Positions 12,577-16,910 of a DNA stretch of 16,910 bases are shown here, one piece after another. The notes below the pieces were generated by a model that had not been told where the DNA came from, ran no database searches, and saw only the letters and a list, made by a program, of their open reading frames with translations. The stretch is taken from the NCBI GenBank assembly GCA_964543235.1, contig CAZIXE010000077.1, positions 1-16,910 on the forward strand. Reading direction: 5' to 3'. Origin of the DNA: JANMMJ01 sp964543235. GTDB taxonomy: Bacteria > Pseudomonadota > Alphaproteobacteria > Rhizobiales > Aestuariivirgaceae. The position numbers and the translations under genes are program-made. Within the stretch, counting starts at the first letter, position 1. The number at the start of each line of letters is the position of its first letter.

Positions 12577-15034
12577 CGTCGTGTCCCTTGCCCCTCCCGC
12601 CGTCATCGTCGCCCTCGCGGGCGCCGAAGGCCCGCCGCGCCTCGGCAAACTGGTTGAGCCGGCCTTCCACGGCAGCGAACACCGATCCCGCGGGGAAGGC
12701 GCCGGTCGCGTCCCGCTCGCCCGCCGCACGGCCGGTCAGCAGGGTGATGCCTTCGGCGATGGTGGCGACGGGATGGATCCGGAACTTCCCCTGCCGCGCC
12801 GCTTCGACGACGTCCGGCCGCAGCATGAGATGCTTGCGATTGGCCGCAGGTATCAGCACGCCATGGCTGCCGTCCAGGCCGCGCGCCTTGCAGATGTCGA
12901 AGAAGCCCTCGATCTTCTCGTTGACGCCGCCGATCGCCTGCACCTGGCCGAGCTGGTTCACCGATCCGGTAACCGCCAGCGTCTGGGTGAGCGGCAATTC
13001 AGCCAGCGCCGAAAGCAGGGCATAGAGCTCCGCCGAGGATGCGCTGTCGCCTTCCACCCCGCCATAGCTCTGCTCGAAGACCAGCGAGGCCCACAGCGAC
13101 ATGGGCGATTTCAGCGCGAAATGCGATGCGAGATAGCTCGACAGGATGAGAACACCCTTGGAATGGATCGGTCCGCCGAGTTCGACTTCGCGCTCGATAT
13201 CGACCACCTTGCCGCTGCCCATGCGCACCCGCGCCGTGATCCGCGTCGGCCGGCCGAATGACAGGTCGCCGATGCTCAGCACCGACAGCCCGTTCACCTG
13301 GCCGATCTTCGCGCCCTCGGTGTCGATCATCACGATGCCGCGGGTGATCGTTTCGAGTGCCCGCTCGCGCAAGCGCTCCTTGCGATGGCGGCGCTCGTCC
13401 TGCGCCCTGTCTATGTCGGCGAGGCCGGCCACGCTGCGGCCCGCAGCGCTCGCCCAATGATGCGCCTCGCGCAGCAGGTCGGCGATGATGCCGACCCTGA
13501 GCGACAGCCGCTCGGCGTCCTCCGCCTCGCGCGATGCTTCCTCGATGACCCGGGCCACTGCAGCGGCATCGAGCGCCATCAGCCCTTCCCGCCGCACGAT
13601 CGTGGCGATCATCCGCGCGAACAGCAGTGCGCTCTCCGGACGCCGCTCGGTCACGTCCTCGAAATCCGCCTGCACCTTGAACAGTTCGTGGAATTCGGGA
13701 TCGAGGCTGGCCAGCAGGTAGTAGAGGAACCGCTCTCCGATCAGCACCGTCTTGAGCGCCAGCGGAATGGGATCGGGCACCAGCGAAACCGTGGTTGTGA
13801 GGCTCAGTTCCTCGCCCGCGCTGGTGATCTCGATCTTGCGGTTCATGAGGCAGCGCTTGAGCGCCTCCCAGCAGAACGGCTGGGTCAGGACCTTGAGCGC
13901 ATCGAGGATCAGGTAGCCGCCGTTGGCCCGGTGCAGCGCCCCGGCCTTGATCATCGTGAAATCGGTCACCAGCGCGCCCATCAGCGACCGGTGGTCGATC
14001 CGTCCGACAACATTGCCGAGGGTCGGATGATTCTCCGTCACCACCGGTGCGCCCGCCGGCTCGCCGTCGCCATGCGTGACCAGCACGTTTACGGCGTAGC
14101 GGGTGAACACCGGATGCTTGCGCGCGAGCGCCGCGGTGGCGTCGAACGGCTGCTCGTCGTCATCCTGTTGCGGCTTGAGGAATATCTGCGCATTGCCGAT
14201 GAGATCGGCGCGGACCTCGTCGAGATAGGCCGCGATGTCGGCATTGCCCGCCAGCCGCGTTCTGATTTCGCCGATCGACTGGTCGACTGCGACTTCGGCC
14301 AGTTCGGCGTTGAGCTTGCGGATCTTGTCGCGGCGTTCCTTCTCGAGCTTCGGCAGGCTGCGCAGGACCTGCTCGAGTTCCTCCTGCAGCGCGCTGATCT
14401 GCGTGGCGATCTTCTCGCGCACCTCTTCCGGCTGGGCATTGAAGACCTCCGGCTTGACCACCTGGCCGCCGCTTACCGGCGCCAGCGCGAAGCCCATCGG
14501 CGTGCGCAGGATGGCGATGCTCTGTGCTTCTGCCTTGGCGCGCAGCGCGTTGAACAGCGCCTCCTGTGCCGCCTCGAAGGCATCGTCGATGGATTTGCGC
14601 CGGGCCCGGTAATCGTCCGACTCGAAGATCGCCGGAATCGCCGAACCGAGATCGTCGATGAGCTCCGCCATGCTGTCGCGGAGCTTGAGGGCCATGCCGC
14701 TCGGCAGCCGCATGGCCCGCGGCCGGTCGGGAGCCGCGAAATTGTGGACATAGACCCAGTCGTCCGGAACCGGCTCGGTCCTTGCCTTGGCGCGCAGGAT
14801 GTCCGCCACAACGGCGTGGCGGCCGGCCCGCGTCGGCCCGAGCGCGAAGATATTGAAGCCGGCATGGCCGATGCGGGCGCCGAAATCGAGGGCGCGGATC
14901 GCCCGTTCCTGGCCGAGCAGCTGCGGCAGCGGCTCCAGCTCGTCGGTCGTCGCGAACGGCAGGCTGCCGGCCGGGCAACACTGCCTGAGCTCCTCGGCAG
15001 GGAGCGGTGCGCAAGTGGTTTCAGGACTAGTCAT
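12569..15034 (-). CDS. Lon-related protease of the LonC/YcbZ (LonH) type
   Basis: An 821-residue protein with an AAA-like region and a C-terminal S16 serine protease domain, without the N-terminal substrate domain of LonA. The catalytic pair is visible: Ser664 in 'VEGDSASSAEL' and Lys707 in 'GGVNEKIEGFF'. 'TGSVNQLGQVQAIGGV' (689-704) between them is typical. The nucleotide loop is degenerate: 'GPTRAGRH' (66-73) has Arg and His where the Walker A Lys and Thr/Ser should be, and the Walker B-like 'GGYLILDA' (372-379) has Ala instead of Glu. A coiled coil spans about 204-250. Related LonC proteins are described as ATP-independent, which fits. The start at 15034 (MTSPETT) was chosen for an upstream AGGAACGGA; an in-frame ATG at 15103 is possible but would cover the FNR-like box. 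It is the first gene of an overlapped pair with the Usp-like gene. Confidence 0.92.
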   Translation of the reverse strand: MTSPETTCAPLPAEELRQCCPAGSLPFATTDELEPLPQLLGQERAIRALDFGARIGHAGFNIFALGPTRAGRHAVVADILRAKARTEPVPDDWVYVHNFAAPDRPRAMRLPSGMALKLRDSMAELIDDLGSAIPAIFESDDYRARRKSIDDAFEAAQEALFNALRAKAEAQSIAILRTPMGFALAPVSGGQVVKPEVFNAQPEEVREKIATQISALQEELEQVLRSLPKLEKERRDKIRKLNAELAEVAVDQSIGEIRTRLAGNADIAAYLDEVRADLIGNAQIFLKPQQDDDEQPFDATAALARKHPVFTRYAVNVLVTHGDGEPAGAPVVTENHPTLGNVVGRIDHRSLMGALVTDFTMIKAGALHRANGGYLILDALKVLTQPFCWEALKRCLMNRKIEITSAGEELSLTTTVSLVPDPIPLALKTVLIGERFLYYLLASLDPEFHELFKVQADFEDVTERRPESALLFARMIATIVRREGLMALDAAAVARVIEEASREAEDAERLSLRVGIIADLLREAHHWASAAGRSVAGLADIDRAQDERRHRKERLRERALETITRGIVMIDTEGAKIGQVNGLSVLSIGDLSFGRPTRITARVRMGSGKVVDIEREVELGGPIHSKGVLILSSYLASHFALKSPMSLWASLVFEQSYGGVEGDSASSAELYALLSALAELPLTQTLAVTGSVNQLGQVQAIGGVNEKIEGFFDICKARGLDGSHGVLIPAANRKHLMLRPDVVEAARQGKFRIHPVATIAEGITLLTGRAAGERDATGAFPAGSVFAAVEGRLNQFAEARRAFGAREGDDDGGRGKGHDDG

Positions 15035-15089
15035 CGCGGTCCGTTCCTGGCTTTGTCCGGCCACGCTAGCGCCCTGCGCGCGTCCGGTC

Positions 15090-15103
15090 CTGATCGGGAT
15101 CAA
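15090..15103 (-). promoter_or_regulatory. FNR/FixK-type box upstream of the Lon-like gene
   Basis: The plus strand reads CTGAT-CGGG-ATCAA, i.e. TTGAT-CCCG-ATCAG on the coding strand. This matches nine of ten positions of the TTGAT-N4-ATCAA consensus shared by FNR, FixK and related regulators. Its centre is about 62 bases before the ATG. A class II site at -41.5 would put the transcript start near 15055, with a weak -10 (TAGCGT, 15063-15068) at about the right place. Confidence 0.5.
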
Positions 15104-15120
15104 TGCCGGCCGCTAGCCTA

Positions 15121-15894
15121 TCAGGTGAAGGCGATGTCGAGAAACATCATCGCCGCAAGCCCCGCCATCAGGCCCAGGGTTGCCGCATCTTGCGCCCCGT
15201 GGCGATGCGATTCGGGGATGATCTCATGGCTGATGACATAGATCATCGCGCCCGCCGCCGCCGCCATGCCCCAGGGCAGGACATGCGCCGACAGGCTCAC
15301 GGCATAGGCCCCGGCAAGGCCGCTCACCGGCTCGACCAGGCCGGTCGCGGCGGCGATCAGCACCGCCACGCCCTTGCTGTAGCCGATGGCTGCCAGGGCC
15401 AGCGCCACGGCCAACCCCTCCGGGGCATTCTGTAGCCCGATGCCGGTGGCCAGCGTCAGCCCCTTCTCGATGTTGCCGCCGCCGAACCCGACGCCGACTG
15501 CCAGGCCCTCGGGGAAATTGTGCAGGGTGATGGCGATCACGAACAGCCACACGCGCGCCAGCGCCGTTGTCTCGGTACCTTCCACACCCTGGAAGAAATG
15601 CTCGTGCGGCAGTGCCTCGTTGAGGAAAGCGATGATCCCGCCGCCGGCCAGCACGCCGAGCACGATGATGGCGGCAGGGAGCAGGGCGCCCGGGTAGAGA
15701 TCCCGCGCGGCTTCGTGCCCCGGAATGATCAGCGAGAAGAACGAGGCCGCCAGCATGACGCCGGCTGCGAATCCCAGCAATACGTCGCTGGTCCGCAATG
15801 AGATGGTGTGGCCGAACAGCACCGGCAGCGCCCCCACCGCCGTCGCCAGCCCTGCCGCCAGGCTCGCCAGAAATCCCCAGGCAATCAGCCCCAT
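15121..15894 (-). CDS. ZIP family divalent metal transporter
   Basis: A 257-residue inner-membrane protein of the ZIP family (ZupT-like), expected to import zinc or another divalent metal into the cytoplasm. The metal-site motifs are clear: 'HNFPEGLAVGVGFGGGN' and 'GLQNAPEGLAVALALA' in adjacent helices, plus 'GLVEPVSGLAGAY' and 'GAMIYVISHEIIPESHRHG' in the later helices. Gln replaces His at the second xNxPEG motif, which is usual for this bacterial subgroup. A small loop 'ALPHEHFFQG' is histidine-bearing. The ATG at 15894 was chosen (GGGACGGAGG just upstream); a TTG at 15921 extends the frame by nine residues. It is transcribed toward the Lon-like gene, 86 bases away. No Zur box was recognised upstream. 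Confidence 0.9.
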   Translation of the reverse strand: MGLIAWGFLASLAAGLATAVGALPVLFGHTISLRTSDVLLGFAAGVMLAASFFSLIIPGHEAARDLYPGALLPAAIIVLGVLAGGGIIAFLNEALPHEHFFQGVEGTETTALARVWLFVIAITLHNFPEGLAVGVGFGGGNIEKGLTLATGIGLQNAPEGLAVALALAAIGYSKGVAVLIAAATGLVEPVSGLAGAYAVSLSAHVLPWGMAAAAGAMIYVISHEIIPESHRHGAQDAATLGLMAGLAAMMFLDIAFT

Positions 15895-15954
15895 GCCTCC
15901 GTCCCAACCAATCCGCTGCAACCTCTCCCATCATGAAGAGGCCGCGGCGGGGGT

Positions 15955-15976
15955 GCAAGCTTGCGGCTGATCCGCA
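15955..15976 (-). terminator. Possible hairpin between the kinase and ZIP genes
   Basis: TGCGG (15962-15966) and CCGCA (15972-15976) form a five-pair stem over CTGAT, next to the palindrome GCAAGCTTGC (15955-15964). It lies just after the kinase stop codon in the sense of transcription. No clear T tract. Confidence 0.25.
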
Positions 15977-15986
15977 GGCCTGGCGC

Positions 15987-16910
15987 TCACCCCGTCAGGG
16001 CGATGAGTTTGCGCTGGCTGGTGGTCTTGACCCCGGGTGCCGCCATCACTTCGCCGCGCGGTCCGTCGAGCACCCGCGCTGCCGGGAAGGTGACGACGAC
16101 CTCGGTACCGGCGCCCGGCGAGGAATGGATCTTCATGTCGCCGTCATGCAGCGTGATCAGGCCCTTGACGATGGGAAGCCCCAGTCCCGCGCCATCGATC
16201 GCCTTGTTGGTGGCATAGGAGCCCCGGATGAAGGCGCCCATGGCTGCTTCCAGTTCGCGCGACGGGATGCCGGGGCCGTTGTCCTTGACCGAGAGGCACA
16301 GCGAACTTGCCGGCCCCCGCCACGCCTTGGCCTCGATCCGCCCGCCCTCGGGCGTGAACTTGATGGCGTTGGACAGGAGGTTGAGCCACATCTGCTGCAG
16401 TGACCGGCGGTCGGCCAGGAGCTTGGGCAGGCCGGGTTCGACCTGCGCGACCACTGCCTGGCGCTTCTGCAATGCGCGCATGCCGACGACATGCAGCGCC
16501 TCATCGATCGACTTCTGGATGTCGATCGGCTCTTCCTGCATTTCCTGCCGTCCCGCCTCGATGCGCGACAGGTCGAGGATGTCGTTGATGAGGTTCAGGA
16601 GATAGTGCCCGGATGAGTGGATGTCATGCGCATAGTTCTTGTAGGCCTCGACCTTGTGCGGCCCGAACATCTCGTGGCTGAGGATCTCCGAGAATCCCAG
16701 TATGGCGTTCAGCGGCGTGCGCAGCTCGTGGCTCATGGTGGCGAGGAAGGTCGACTTGGCCTTGTTGGCCTCCTCCGCCTTGACCCGCGCTGCCTCGGCC
16801 TTTTCCTTCTCGACCTTGAGCTCCTCGATCAGCCGCTCCTTCTGCGCCTTGAAGATCAGCATGTCGCGCGAGATCTCCTGCAGCCGCTGCGCCAGCTGGA
16901 TGAAGAAGAT
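15987..16910 (-). CDS. Sensor histidine kinase, PleC/PdhS-like C-terminal part (partial)
   Basis: The frame is open to the last base of the window, so the sensor region lies beyond it; 307 residues are present. A signalling coiled coil ('EKEKAEAARVKAEEANKAK') leads into the dimerisation/phosphoacceptor domain with 'STFLATMSHELRTPLNAILG' (His61 of the fragment). Then come 'FGPHKVEAYKNYAHDIHSSG' and 'LLNLINDILDLSRIEAGR', which strongly resemble PleC, DivJ and PdhS of alphaproteobacteria. The ATPase domain has the N box 'QMWLNLLSNAIKFTPEGG', the G1 box 'DNGPGIP' and the G2 box 'GAGLGLPIVKGL'. All catalytic parts are intact. The end 'TSQRKLIALTG' carries no receiver domain, so the kinase should pass phosphate to a separate regulator such as DivK. 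The internal ATG at 16862 is not the true start. Confidence 0.93.
   Translation of the reverse strand: MFFIQLAQRLQEISRDMLIFKAQKERLIEELKVEKEKAEAARVKAEEANKAKSTFLATMSHELRTPLNAILGFSEILSHEMFGPHKVEAYKNYAHDIHSSGHYLLNLINDILDLSRIEAGRQEMQEEPIDIQKSIDEALHVVGMRALQKRQAVVAQVEPGLPKLLADRRSLQQMWLNLLSNAIKFTPEGGRIEAKAWRGPASSLCLSVKDNGPGIPSRELEAAMGAFIRGSYATNKAIDGAGLGLPIVKGLITLHDGDMKIHSSPGAGTEVVVTFPAARVLDGPRGEVMAAPGVKTTSQRKLIALTG

Noticed and set aside
11915..13261. 448-codon frame on the + strand
   Set aside because: It is antisense to both the Usp-like and the Lon-like genes and resembles neither family.
15035..15060. Second LexA-like site before the Lon-like gene (GTTC ... TGTC)
   Set aside because: The second half site is TGTC, not GTTC, at the N7 position, so it does not fit the operator.
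13385..15241. 618-codon open frame on the + strand
   Set aside because: Antisense shadow of the Lon-like gene, which has an intact Ser-Lys pair. The shadow protein has no motifs and a biased D/R composition.

Overview
The window reads as a piece of an alphaproteobacterial chromosome, most likely order Hyphomicrobiales (Rhizobiales). The reasons are the strong G/C bias at third codon positions, the divergent cobT/cobS pair with a DUF1289 gene and a TIGR02281-type retropepsin alongside, an alphaproteobacterial LexA box (GTTC-N7-GTTC), a PleC/PdhS-like histidine kinase, and dispersed palindromes of a type familiar from these genomes. No genus can be named from the sequence alone.

Layout, left to right. 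(1) 1-1460, + strand: the end of a sugar-type ABC transporter operon (ATPase tail, RbsC-like permease) followed by a small ABM-fold protein. This block is visibly poorer in G+C than the rest. (2) 1623-3873, + strand: dusA (tRNA-dihydrouridine synthase A) and a small autotransporter-barrel protein. The composition switch falls inside the first codons of dusA, a known integration hot spot, so block 1 may be the edge of a genomic island. (3) 3874-4219: 346 bases without a gene, holding two kinds of palindromic repeat and then a strong sigma70-like promoter overlapped by a perfect LexA box. (4) 4220-4909, + strand: an arginine-rich protein of unknown function, predicted to be SOS-controlled. (5) 4938-8180, - strand: cobS, retropepsin, DUF1289 protein and phosphomannomutase/phosphoglucomutase in transcription order. 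cobT (8241-9269, +) is divergent from cobS; both complete the lower (nucleotide) loop of cobalamin synthesis. (6) 9497-11821, + strand: an RTX calcium-binding protein, a GNAT acetyltransferase and a sulfotransferase. (7) 11836-16910, - strand: in transcription order a PleC/PdhS-like histidine kinase (cut by the window end), a ZIP metal transporter, and a tightly overlapped pair of a Lon-related protease and a UspA-like protein. An FNR/FixK-type box sits just upstream of the protease.

The most interesting items are the LexA-boxed orphan gene at 4220-4909, the oxygen-responsive-looking Lon/Usp operon whose ATPase motifs look degenerate, and the compositional boundary at the 5' end of dusA. No rRNA, tRNA, CRISPR array, transposase or integrase was seen. 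No complete defence or secretion system is present in the window.
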